From assembly GCA_036881805.1 (NCBI GenBank), contig JBAJNK010000045.1, positions 1 to 5,454 of the forward strand: 5,454 bases of DNA. The letters run 5' to 3'. Source of the stretch: JANQLC01 sp036881805 (lineage in GTDB: Bacteria; Bacteroidota; Bacteroidia; Flavobacteriales; JANQLC01). The notes under the pieces were generated by a model. The model worked only from the letters and a program-made list of their open reading frames with translations. It did not search any database and had not been told where the DNA came from. The position numbers and the translations under genes are program-made. Shown piece after piece: positions 1 to 5,440 of this stretch (position 1 is the first letter of the stretch; every line of letters begins with the position of its first letter).

Positions 1-1
1 C

Positions 2-720
2 CACAGAGACGAAAAATAAAACCCGCCTTTTAAAAAGGTATGGGCAAAAAAATAAACCCGTTCCGCCAAGCCAACACAAAATCCCCCGTTTAAACCAGCC
101 CGAAGGAAAAAGGATAAAAGCAAAAAAACCCCTTTTCAAAACGTCACACAGGAGTAAAAAATAAGCACCCATTTAAACCAACACAAAAGGACAAAGACAA
201 AAAAAGACCGACTTTTTAAACGATTCATAGAGACAAACCCCAAAGGACGAGATCGACTCTTTCAGGCGTCTCGCAGGGACGAAAAGCAAGACCCGCTTTT
301 CGAATGGACACACAGCACAGATAAAAAAACAAAGCCCCCTTTCTAAGCTGCCGCACACAGACGAGAACAAGACAGGAGTGGAATTTTGCAGCTGTCAAGT
401 AGGGATAAAGACCAAAAAATAAGGCTGTACTTTCATCGGGCTGCTATAAATACACAAGGGGCAGGACCAAAAATCAGCCGGGCTGACCACAGGAATAAAA
501 AAGATTCAATTTTTCAAGCCGCTACACGAGGGCAAGCCAAAAAAGCAAAGAGGCAAAAGAGTTAAGTCTCGCTTTTCGGAACGAATCCAAACGATAAAAT
601 AAGCCCTACTCGTCAAGCCGATCCGCACAGACAAAAACAAATGGAGTAGGCCAGACTTTCTCAAACTGCTCCCACAGGACAAATACAAAAAACACCCCAT
701 CTTTCAAAAGCACCCCAGCC
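2..720. repeat. Degenerate ~44-bp tandem repeat array (about 15 units), gene-free
   Basis: This stretch downstream of rplT holds no credible gene. It consists of diverged units that on the plus strand begin near CACAGRGACAAAAA, continue through an A-rich tract, and end near GACCCGCTTTTCAAGCCG. Unit starts I can place by eye are about 2, 45, 75, 101, 145, 182, 226, 272, 311, 354, 398, 447, 488, 524, 584, 624 and 673. From 182 onward most spacings are 39-49 bp; a few are irregular (26-37 or 60 bp), suggesting deleted or fused units. Composition is strongly strand-biased: the first 60 bases contain 29 A, 13 C, 10 G and 8 T. Units are too diverged for a CRISPR or a young VNTR. Function is unknown. 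It could be an old minisatellite, a relic of a short-repeat coding sequence, or a long 3' UTR of the rplT operon. Confidence 0.6.
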
Positions 721-730
721 AAGCAAACCC

Positions 731-791
731 AGACCTGGACGGTCTATGAAAAAGCGTCAAAGAATTCAAATCCCTACCCCATGAATGGGAT
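731..791 (-). terminator. Two weak hairpins after rplT, possible operon end
   Basis: Two small stem-loops follow the rplT stop on the minus strand. The first (791-776) has a 6-bp stem including one G-U pair and a TTCA loop, and is followed only later by T-rich sequence. The second (745-731) has a perfect 5-bp AGACC/GGTCT stem with a 5-nt loop. Neither has the strong GC stem plus immediate U-tract seen in the terminator at 4094-4060. Termination here is therefore only a possibility, and the operon transcript may continue into the repeat array. Confidence 0.25.
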
Positions 792-798
792 TGCAGGT

Positions 799-1143
799 TT
801 ATTTTACCCGATTGACGATAGCTGCAAAGGTTTCGGGATGGTTCATAGCCAAATCGGCCAGTGCTTTGCGGTTGAGTTCAATATGGGCCTCTTTCAATTT
901 TCCCATCAACTCTGAGTAAGACATGCCGTTCGCATGGGCGCCCGCATTAATGCGTTGAATCCAAAGTGAGCGGAAGTTTCTCTTTTTAGTCCTTCTGTCG
1001 CGATACGCATAAAGCATGCCTTTTTCCACCGCGTTTTTGGCTACGGTATATACGTTTTTTCTACGTCCAAAATAACCACTGGCCGCTTTGAGCAGCTTTT
1101 TTCTGCGTTTCCTAGACGCCACTGAATTTACCGATCTGGGCAT
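799..1143 (-). CDS. rplT: 50S ribosomal protein L20
   Basis: This 114-residue protein is ribosomal protein L20, which binds 23S rRNA and is needed early in 50S subunit assembly. It has the typical family length. It starts MPRSVNSVASRKRRKKLLK, with the highly basic N-terminal extension, followed by the characteristic segment GYFGRRKNVYTVAKNAVEKG (residues 23-42), the YRDRRTKKRNFRSLWIQRIN block (47-66) and the C-terminal globular part with NRKALADLAMNHPETF. It is the last gene of the thrS-infC-rpmI-rplT operon, 49 nt after rpmI. The ATG at 1143 is preceded by a clear AGGAG ribosome binding site, which supports this start. In E. coli and Bacillus L20 represses its own operon by binding an mRNA structure; I cannot identify such a structure here by eye. 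Confidence 0.98.
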   Translation of the reverse strand: MPRSVNSVASRKRRKKLLKAASGYFGRRKNVYTVAKNAVEKGMLYAYRDRRTKKRNFRSLWIQRINAGAHANGMSYSELMGKLKEAHIELNRKALADLAMNHPETFAAIVNRVK

Positions 1144-1147
1144 AATT

Positions 1148-1152
1148 CTCCT
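1148..1152 (-). promoter_or_regulatory. Shine-Dalgarno site of rplT (AGGAG)
   Basis: AGGAG lies 4 nt upstream of the rplT ATG on the minus strand. It is the only clear Shine-Dalgarno sequence at an annotated start in this window. thrS, infC and rpmI have none, and the lipoprotein start region is AT-rich. This fits the usual rarity of such sites in Bacteroidota. Confidence 0.65.
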
Positions 1153-1192
1153 GTTTTTAAAGGCTTTACATCGTTTTCACACAACTGTACAC

Positions 1193-1390
1193 CTACCGCA
1201 AAGCCAACTGCCGTTTAATATTGGATTCATCGGCCTGATCGACTAAGGTGGCATGCGTCAGGTTTCGTTTTCGCTTGGTCGCTTTTTTAGTCAAAATATG
1301 GCTTTTAAACGCGTGTTTTCGTTTTATTCTTCCAGTTCCAGTGGGTTTAAACCGTTTTTTGGCGCCGGATTTTGTCTTGATCTTGGGCAT
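1193..1390 (-). CDS. rpmI: 50S ribosomal protein L35
   Basis: This 65-residue, very basic protein is ribosomal protein L35, a small component of the 50S subunit. It begins MPKIKTKSGAKKRFKPTGTG, the family signature, and continues with KRKHAFKSHILTKKATKRKRNL, then ends in the IKRQLALR tail. Its length matches the family (about 65 residues). The reading frame is open further upstream to a GTG at 1420 that overlaps the infC stop, but the extra ten residues (MSQSTPNRLK) are not part of L35. The ATG at 1390 is therefore the start, 26 nt after infC. There is no Shine-Dalgarno sequence, so translation may depend on coupling to infC. It sits between infC and rplT, the conserved order. Confidence 0.97.
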   Translation of the reverse strand: MPKIKTKSGAKKRFKPTGTGRIKRKHAFKSHILTKKATKRKRNLTHATLVDQADESNIKRQLALR

Positions 1391-1416
1391 TTTTAATCGA
1401 TTTGGGGTTGACTGGC

Positions 1417-1971
1417 TCACTTTTTTTTCGGGATCAGCATCATCGTCATGCGCTTGCCCTCCAATTTGGGCATTTGCTCCACCTTTCCGTACGCTTCCAA
1501 TTCCTGGGCCAAGCGGAGGAGCAAGATTTCACCCTGATCCTTAAACACGATGGAACGCCCCTTAAAAAAGACAAAGGCTTTTAGCTTGTATCCATCGGCC
1601 AAAAACTGCTGTGCGTGCTTCCGCTTAAACTCATAGTCGTGGTCATCGGTCTGGGGGCCAAACCGGATTTCCTTTACGACCACCTTGGTCTGCTTGGCCT
1701 TGAGTTCTTTCTCCCGTTTTCGCTGATTGTAAAGAAACTTCTTGTAATCCAGCACTTTGGCTACAGGAGGCTCCGCATTGGGAGAGATTTCCACCAGGTC
1801 TAAGCCTTGTCCTTGTGCAATGGCAAGCGCTTGAGCTACGGGATAGATACCCATTTCCACGTTAGGGCCTACCAAGCGCACCTCAGCCACTCTAATCTTA
1901 TCGTTAATCCGATGCGGGTCTTCTCTTTTTCGAGGCGGCCCATGGCGGCGGCCTCTCCTTCTAATCGCTAT
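1417..1971 (-). CDS. infC: Translation initiation factor IF-3 with a non-canonical AUA start
   Basis: IF3 binds the 30S subunit, keeps it apart from 50S, and proofreads the start codon and initiator tRNA. The GTG at 1890 would cut off the conserved HRIN motif. Reading upstream in frame gives RKREDPHRINDKIRVAEVRL, a canonical IF3 N-terminus, and the frame stays open back to the thrS stop. The interval contains no ATG, GTG, TTG or CTG codon in frame. The best start is ATA at 1971-1969, giving MAIRRRGRRHGPPRKRED and a 184-residue protein, a normal length. ATT two codons later (1965-1963) is the alternative. The IF3-N domain spans about residues 20-90, the basic linker follows (KKFLYNQRKREKELKAKQTK), and IF3-C runs to the KKK end with the TDDHDYEFK and EGKRMTMML segments. 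It begins 6 nt after the thrS stop. Identity is certain; the exact start codon is inferred. Confidence 0.95.
   Translation of the reverse strand: MAIRRRGRRHGPPRKREDPHRINDKIRVAEVRLVGPNVEMGIYPVAQALAIAQGQGLDLVEISPNAEPPVAKVLDYKKFLYNQRKREKELKAKQTKVVVKEIRFGPQTDDHDYEFKRKHAQQFLADGYKLKAFVFFKGRSIVFKDQGEILLLRLAQELEAYGKVEQMPKLEGKRMTMMLIPKKK
1963..1971 (-). promoter_or_regulatory. Candidate AUA (or AUU) initiation region of infC
   Basis: On the minus strand the thrS stop TAG (1980-1978) is followed by CGT ACC and then ATA GCG ATT in the IF3 frame. ATA at 1971 and ATT at 1965 are the plausible near-cognate starts, and there is no Shine-Dalgarno sequence before them. Such AUN codons are rejected by IF3 itself, the established basis of infC autoregulation at AUU in E. 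coli. Autoregulation here is inferred from the start codon alone. Confidence 0.7.
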
Positions 1972-1977
1972 GGTACG

Positions 1978-3912
1978 CTAGTTTTTAAATGGTTCAACAC
2001 GAATCTCCGCTTGGATTTTCTCGATGAATGACCCGATACTCATCAGACCGAGGTCACCCATTTTATGCCTGCGCACCGAAACCGTTTCAGCGGCGGCTTC
2101 CTTTTCGCCAACGATAAGCATATAGGGTACTTTAGTCCGTTCAGCATCTCGAATTTTCTTACCGATTTTCTCACTGCGGTCGTCCACTTGGCCGCAAATG
2201 GCCGAATTGCGCAGCGAATTTAAAACTTTTTCCGCATATTCTCGATACATATCGGAAATCGGCAGGACGATTACCGGTTCGGGATGGAGCCACAAGGGAA
2301 AATCTCCTGCTGTATGTTCGATTAGGATGGCGATAAAACGCTCTAAGGAGCCCAATGGCGCACGGTGAATCAGGACGGGTCGGTGCAGTTGGTTATCCCT
2401 GCCGGTATATGCCAAATCAAAGCGTTCGGGCAAATTGTAATCCACCTGTATGGTACCGAGTTGCCACCGGCGACCGAGGGCATCGTCCACCATAAAGTCC
2501 AGTTTGGGCCCATAAAAGGCGGCTTCGCCCTGCGCCACGACAAAGGGCAGTCCTTTGTCTCTAGCCGCCTCGATGATCGCGCGTTCCGCCTTTTCCCAAT
2601 TTTCGTCCGTCCCGATATAGTTTTGGGGGTCCCCCTTATCGCGCAAGGAGAGCTGTGCGGTAAAATTTTCAAAACTCAGTAAGCGGAACACATAAAGCAC
2701 CAAATCGATTACGCCTTGAAATTCTGCGGGCAGCTGATCGGGGGTGCAAAATATATGGGCGTCATCCTGGGTGAATCCCCGCGCGCGGATCAAACCGTGG
2801 AGTTCGCCGCTCTGTTCGTAGCGATATACCGTTCCGTATTCGGCAAAGCGCTTGGGTAAGTCCCGATACGATCGGGGTCTGGTGCTATATATTTCGCAAT
2901 GATGGGGACAATTCATCGGCTTCAACAAAAATACCTCATCTCCATTTGGGGTCTGAATGGGCTGAAAGCTGTCTTTGCCATATTTCTCATAATGCCCAGA
3001 GGTCAGGTACAATGCCTTGTGGCCGATGTGGGGGGAGATGACAAATTCATACCCGGCCTGAAGTTGGGCATGGGAGAGAAAATCTGTTAAGCGCTTGCGC
3101 AGCGCCGTCCCTTTGGGCAGCCAGAGCGGCAGTCCTGGTCCCACCCTTTCGGAAAAGGCGAAGAGTGCCATCTCTTTGCCGAGTTTGCGGTGGTCGCGTT
3201 TCTCGGCTTCCGCCCTGTGCGCCAGGTATGCCTGCAACTCTTTTTGCTTGGGAAACGAAATGCCGTACACCCGGGTGAGTTGTGGGTTGTTTTCGTCCCC
3301 ACGCCAGTAGGCGCCGGCGGCGTTTAAAATTTTTACCGCCTTGATGGCGGCTGTATGGGGTATGTGTCCACCGCGGCACAAATCGGTAAAATCGCCGTGC
3401 CTGCAAAAGGTGATGGACCCATCGGTCAAATTTTCGATTAATTCGGTTTTATAGGGATTGTCTTTGTAGTGGGCTAAGGCGTCTTGTTTGGCTACTGGAT
3501 AGCGTTTGAATTCGGATTTCTGACGCGCGTTTTCCAGCATTTTCTGTTCGAGCTTTTCAAAATCGGATGCTGCAAAGGGAGCGCCGCCAAAATCCACGTC
3601 GTAGTAAAAGCCCTGTGCGATCGCAGGGCCAATGGTGAGTTTGGCCGCCGGATAATAGTGCAAAATGGCCTGTGCCAGTAGGTGGGCGGAGGAATGCCAA
3701 AAGGCTTTTTTACCCAAGTCGTCATCCCAGGTGTAGAGGGTGAGCTCGGAGTCCGTATAGAGTGGGGTATTGAGCTCCAGTTGCACGCCGTTTGCAACGG
3801 CGGTCAATACGTTGCGCGCCAGGCTGGTGCTGATGCTTTGGGCGACTTCCATCGGCGTCACGCCGGATTTGAATTGCTTTACACTTCCATCGGGCAGGGT
3901 GATGGTGATCAT
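1978..3912 (-). CDS. thrS: Threonine--tRNA ligase (threonyl-tRNA synthetase)
   Basis: This 644-residue cytoplasmic class II synthetase charges tRNA-Thr with threonine. Length and domain order match full-length bacterial ThrRS. The TGS domain covers residues 1-62. The editing domain, which removes mischarged Ser-tRNA-Thr, shows H73-S-S-A-H77 and C179-R-G-G-H183. The catalytic core runs from about 245 to 540, with the zinc and threonine-binding ligands C335 (in KPMNCPHH), H386 (in DDAHIF) and H516 (in LIHRAPLGSLERF). Motif 2 lies in RYEQSGELHGLIRARGFTQD and motif 3 in the GSLERF region. The anticodon-binding domain spans about 545-640. All key residues are present, so it should be active. The ATG at 3912 gives the usual MITITLPDG start and follows an AT-rich leader without a Shine-Dalgarno site. 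It is the first gene of the operon, with infC starting 6 nt after its stop. Confidence 0.98.
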   Translation of the reverse strand: MITITLPDGSVKQFKSGVTPMEVAQSISTSLARNVLTAVANGVQLELNTPLYTDSELTLYTWDDDLGKKAFWHSSAHLLAQAILHYYPAAKLTIGPAIAQGFYYDVDFGGAPFAASDFEKLEQKMLENARQKSEFKRYPVAKQDALAHYKDNPYKTELIENLTDGSITFCRHGDFTDLCRGGHIPHTAAIKAVKILNAAGAYWRGDENNPQLTRVYGISFPKQKELQAYLAHRAEAEKRDHRKLGKEMALFAFSERVGPGLPLWLPKGTALRKRLTDFLSHAQLQAGYEFVISPHIGHKALYLTSGHYEKYGKDSFQPIQTPNGDEVFLLKPMNCPHHCEIYSTRPRSYRDLPKRFAEYGTVYRYEQSGELHGLIRARGFTQDDAHIFCTPDQLPAEFQGVIDLVLYVFRLLSFENFTAQLSLRDKGDPQNYIGTDENWEKAERAIIEAARDKGLPFVVAQGEAAFYGPKLDFMVDDALGRRWQLGTIQVDYNLPERFDLAYTGRDNQLHRPVLIHRAPLGSLERFIAILIEHTAGDFPLWLHPEPVIVLPISDMYREYAEKVLNSLRNSAICGQVDDRSEKIGKKIRDAERTKVPYMLIVGEKEAAAETVSVRRHKMGDLGLMSIGSFIEKIQAEIRVEPFKN

Positions 3913-3939
3913 AAATTATTTTTCAAGTTTTAAAGCGGC

Positions 3940-3964
3940 TTCTACCAAAAATGTAAAAGTAGAA
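3940..3964 (-). promoter_or_regulatory. Possible thrS operon promoter with overlapping dyad
   Basis: About 30-50 nt upstream of the thrS ATG, the minus strand carries TACTTTTACATTTTTGG (3961-3945). It contains two near matches to the Bacteroidota -7 element TAnnTTTG, TACTTTTA and TACATTTT. I find no clear TTTG-type -33 element at the right distance, so this is a weak call. The same site lies between the arms of a 6-bp inverted repeat, TTCTAC-N13-GTAGAA (3940-3945 and 3959-3964), which could be an operator or chance. No tRNA-like or T-box leader is visible. Confidence 0.25.
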
Positions 3965-4007
3965 AATATCGGATTGGCAGCGGGGCGTTTTTTATGAGAA
4001 ACAAAGG

Positions 4008-4020
4008 ATTTATGAGTGAT
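4008..4020 (+). repeat. Left arm of a 13-bp inverted repeat flanking the lipoprotein gene
   Basis: ATTTATGAGTGAT on the plus strand here is the exact reverse complement of 5403-5415. The match does not extend on either side. The arm lies between the lipoprotein terminator and thrS. A shorter direct copy of its core, TTTATGAG, also occurs at 3991-3998. The significance is uncertain. Confidence 0.45.
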
Positions 4021-4059
4021 CCCGGTATGCTTTTTACTGCGTAGTAGGGAGCGCTGTGC

Positions 4060-4094
4060 AAAATAAAAAAGGCCGCCCAAATTGGGCGGCCTTT
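4060..4094 (-). terminator. Rho-independent terminator of the lipoprotein gene
   Basis: On the minus strand, GGCCGCCC and GGGCGGCC (4091-4084 and 4078-4071) form a perfect 8-bp GC-rich stem with a 5-nt loop. Three A-U pairs can extend it at the base. It is followed at once by TTTTTTATTTTG. It lies 32 nt after the lipoprotein stop and ends that transcript before the thrS promoter region. On the plus strand the stem is followed only by TTTAAAGG, so it acts mainly on minus-strand transcripts. Confidence 0.92.
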
Positions 4095-4126
4095 AAAGGT
4101 TTGCGATTATGTACTATAATTTAATC

Positions 4127-5404
4127 CTAAGCCTTCACTTCAACCGTGAAGATAACATTTGCATAACCAGCAGCACTAGCCACGAACGTAGCTGTTCCTG
4201 GTGTCGCACTTTGTAACACAGTGATTGTCGTTCCAGCTAGGGTAATTTGAGCAGATCCTCCGGTACTTTTTTGCAGAGTAATAGTAACAGGGGTAGCGCC
4301 CTCTACTGCCGTAATAGCAATAGGTTTGGCGGCTGCCGATACCTCACTTGTCAATACCCCGATTTTGCCCTCTGTAATATCTGAATCATCTGCTTTAAGA
4401 GTCATGGTCTTCTCGGTCACTTCAACCGTGAAGGTAACATCTTTATAACCACTAGCCTTAGCCACGAACGTAGCTGTTCCTGGTGTCGCACTTTTTGCCA
4501 CATGGATTACCATCACTCCTGGATCGAGGGTAATTTGATCATATCCTTCGGGATTCATTTCCAGAGTACTAATAGTAACATCGGTAGTGCCCTCTACTAC
4601 CGTAATAGGAATAGATTTGGCGACTGCCGATACGTCACCTGCCCATACCTCGATTTTGCCCTCTGTAATAGCTGCATCACCTGCTTTAAGAGTCATGGTT
4701 TTGAGTGGAGCAGCCTTCACTTCAACCGTGAAGGTAACACCTGCATAACCAGCAGCACTAGCCACGAACGTAGCTGTTCCTGCTGCCGTACCTGCTGGCA
4801 CAGTGATTGTCGTTCCAGATGCGGTAATTCCACTAGCTCCTCCTTCGGACTTTTTCAGACTAATAGTAACAGCGCCACCGCCGTCTTCTACTGCCGTAAT
4901 AGCAATAGTTTTGCCGGCTGTCGATACGTCACTTGCCGATACCTCGATTTTGCCCTCTATAATATCTGAATCATCTGTTTTAAGAGTCAGGGTTTTGGAT
5001 GTGGATGCCGCAGCCTCTACCTTTACAGTAAACGTATCTGTTTTATCACCATCTTTGGTGGTTGCAGTGATTTCATAATCGCCTGTTACTGCACCTGCTT
5101 TTACTGCGACTTTACCATTATCTGCACCTATGGTAACTAGTCCCTTCTGTGCATCAGTCGTAGCACCACCTGGGTAAGTTGTGATTGACCATGTCACAGT
5201 CTGATCTGTGGCTTCCTCGGGCAATACCTTGGCTTCCAGTTGTAGTAAATCTGTAGGCGCAGTCACTGTCTCCGAATCTGAATCAGCAGCACCGGCCTTA
5301 TTAATGGTTACTGATTCGACCGCAATGGTAGAACCCTCATCATCGTCGCTACAGCTGCTCAGCGATAGCGCCAATACAGAAGCGAAGATCAACATCTTTT
5401 TCAT
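4127..5404 (-). CDS. Surface-exposed lipoprotein with Big_2-like domain and three tandem Ig-like repeats
   Basis: This is a predicted 425-residue secreted lipoprotein of unknown function. The signal peptide MKKMLIFASVLALSLSSC carries a lipobox with the acylated Cys at 18. The next residues, SDDDEGS, match the lipoprotein export signal known in Bacteroidota, so the protein is probably anchored on the outer face of the outer membrane. Residues about 28-131 resemble a bacterial Ig-like group 2 domain (LQLEAKVLPEEATDQTVTW, GKVAVKAG, YEITATTKDG, TFTVKV). Three repeats follow at 137-234, 235-331 and 332-425, each running from KT(L/M)TLK through EGKI, DVS/EVS, TATFVA and GY to (T/I)FTVEV. No catalytic domain and no type IX sorting domain are visible. 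I chose ATG 5404 over the adjoining GTG 5407 because it gives a normal signal peptide. The gene has its own promoter and terminator. Adhesion or a structural role is a guess. Confidence 0.9.
   Translation of the reverse strand: MKKMLIFASVLALSLSSCSDDDEGSTIAVESVTINKAGAADSDSETVTAPTDLLQLEAKVLPEEATDQTVTWSITTYPGGATTDAQKGLVTIGADNGKVAVKAGAVTGDYEITATTKDGDKTDTFTVKVEAAASTSKTLTLKTDDSDIIEGKIEVSASDVSTAGKTIAITAVEDGGGAVTISLKKSEGGASGITASGTTITVPAGTAAGTATFVASAAGYAGVTFTVEVKAAPLKTMTLKAGDAAITEGKIEVWAGDVSAVAKSIPITVVEGTTDVTISTLEMNPEGYDQITLDPGVMVIHVAKSATPGTATFVAKASGYKDVTFTVEVTEKTMTLKADDSDITEGKIGVLTSEVSAAAKPIAITAVEGATPVTITLQKSTGGSAQITLAGTTITVLQSATPGTATFVASAAGYANVIFTVEVKA
4130..4996 (-). repeat. Three tandem ~290-bp coding repeats inside the lipoprotein gene
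   Basis: The units are 4996-4703 (R1), 4702-4412 (R2) and 4411-4130 (R3), each encoding one ~95-residue Ig-like module. The DNA is conserved as well as the protein. R3 and R1 share a 41-nt identical tract (4160-4200 and 4742-4782). R3 and R2 share a partly overlapping 36-nt identical tract (4177-4212 and 4459-4494). The central parts of the modules are more diverged; R2 has a distinct segment around EMNPEGYDQITLDPGVMVI. Confidence 0.9.
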
Positions 5405-5415
5405 CACTCATAAAT
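5403..5415 (-). repeat. Right arm of the 13-bp inverted repeat, overlapping the lipoprotein start
   Basis: The minus strand reads ATTTATGAGTGAT here, ending in the first two bases of the ATG at 5404. It is the same sequence that the plus strand carries at 4008-4020. The two arms face each other and enclose the whole lipoprotein gene and its terminator. Confidence 0.45.
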
Positions 5416-5432
5416 TTTTTAGATTAACTGCA

Positions 5433-5440
5433 CAAATGTA
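5433..5440 (-). promoter_or_regulatory. Bacteroidota-type -7 promoter element of the lipoprotein gene
   Basis: TACATTTG on the minus strand matches the Bacteroidota -7 consensus TAnnTTTG exactly, 28 nt upstream of the ATG at 5404. The matching -33 element would lie about 20 nt further upstream, beyond the window edge, so it cannot be checked here. The predicted 5' UTR is short (roughly 20 nt) and AT-rich, without a Shine-Dalgarno site. Confidence 0.65.

Noticed and set aside
173..370. Small minus-strand protein-coding gene of 65 codons
   Set aside because: It has only a TTG start with no start context, a Cys/Phe-rich composition unlike its neighbours, and its order is explained by the underlying DNA repeat.
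506..700. Small minus-strand protein-coding gene of 64 codons
   Set aside because: It lies in the same degenerate repeat array, with no ribosome binding site and no recognisable domain; the apparent pattern comes from the repeat.
1..720. CRISPR array
   Set aside because: Units recur at ~44 bp, but no part is identical between units, there is no clear split into constant repeat and unique spacer, and no cas gene is in the window.
1391..1420. N-terminal extension of L35 from the GTG at 1420 overlapping the infC stop
   Set aside because: L35 proteins begin at MPKIKTKSG; the extra ten residues are not family-like, and the ATG at 1390 gives the standard 65-residue length.
1417..1890. infC starting at GTG 1890
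   Set aside because: This would remove the conserved HRIN-DKIR segment that is intact in frame just upstream.
2365..2682. 105-codon plus-strand ORF antisense to thrS
   Set aside because: thrS is intact with all catalytic and zinc residues in this region; the antisense frame shows no domain or start signal.
4012..4044. Ten-codon plus-strand ORF starting in the left inverted-repeat arm
   Set aside because: It is too short, with no ribosome binding site or homology; it exists because the repeat contains ATGAGTGAT.
4502..4969. 155-codon plus-strand ORF inside the lipoprotein gene
   Set aside because: It is antisense to the strongly supported repeat-bearing lipoprotein, and its Ser/Cys/Arg-rich composition is what an antisense frame of that gene gives.
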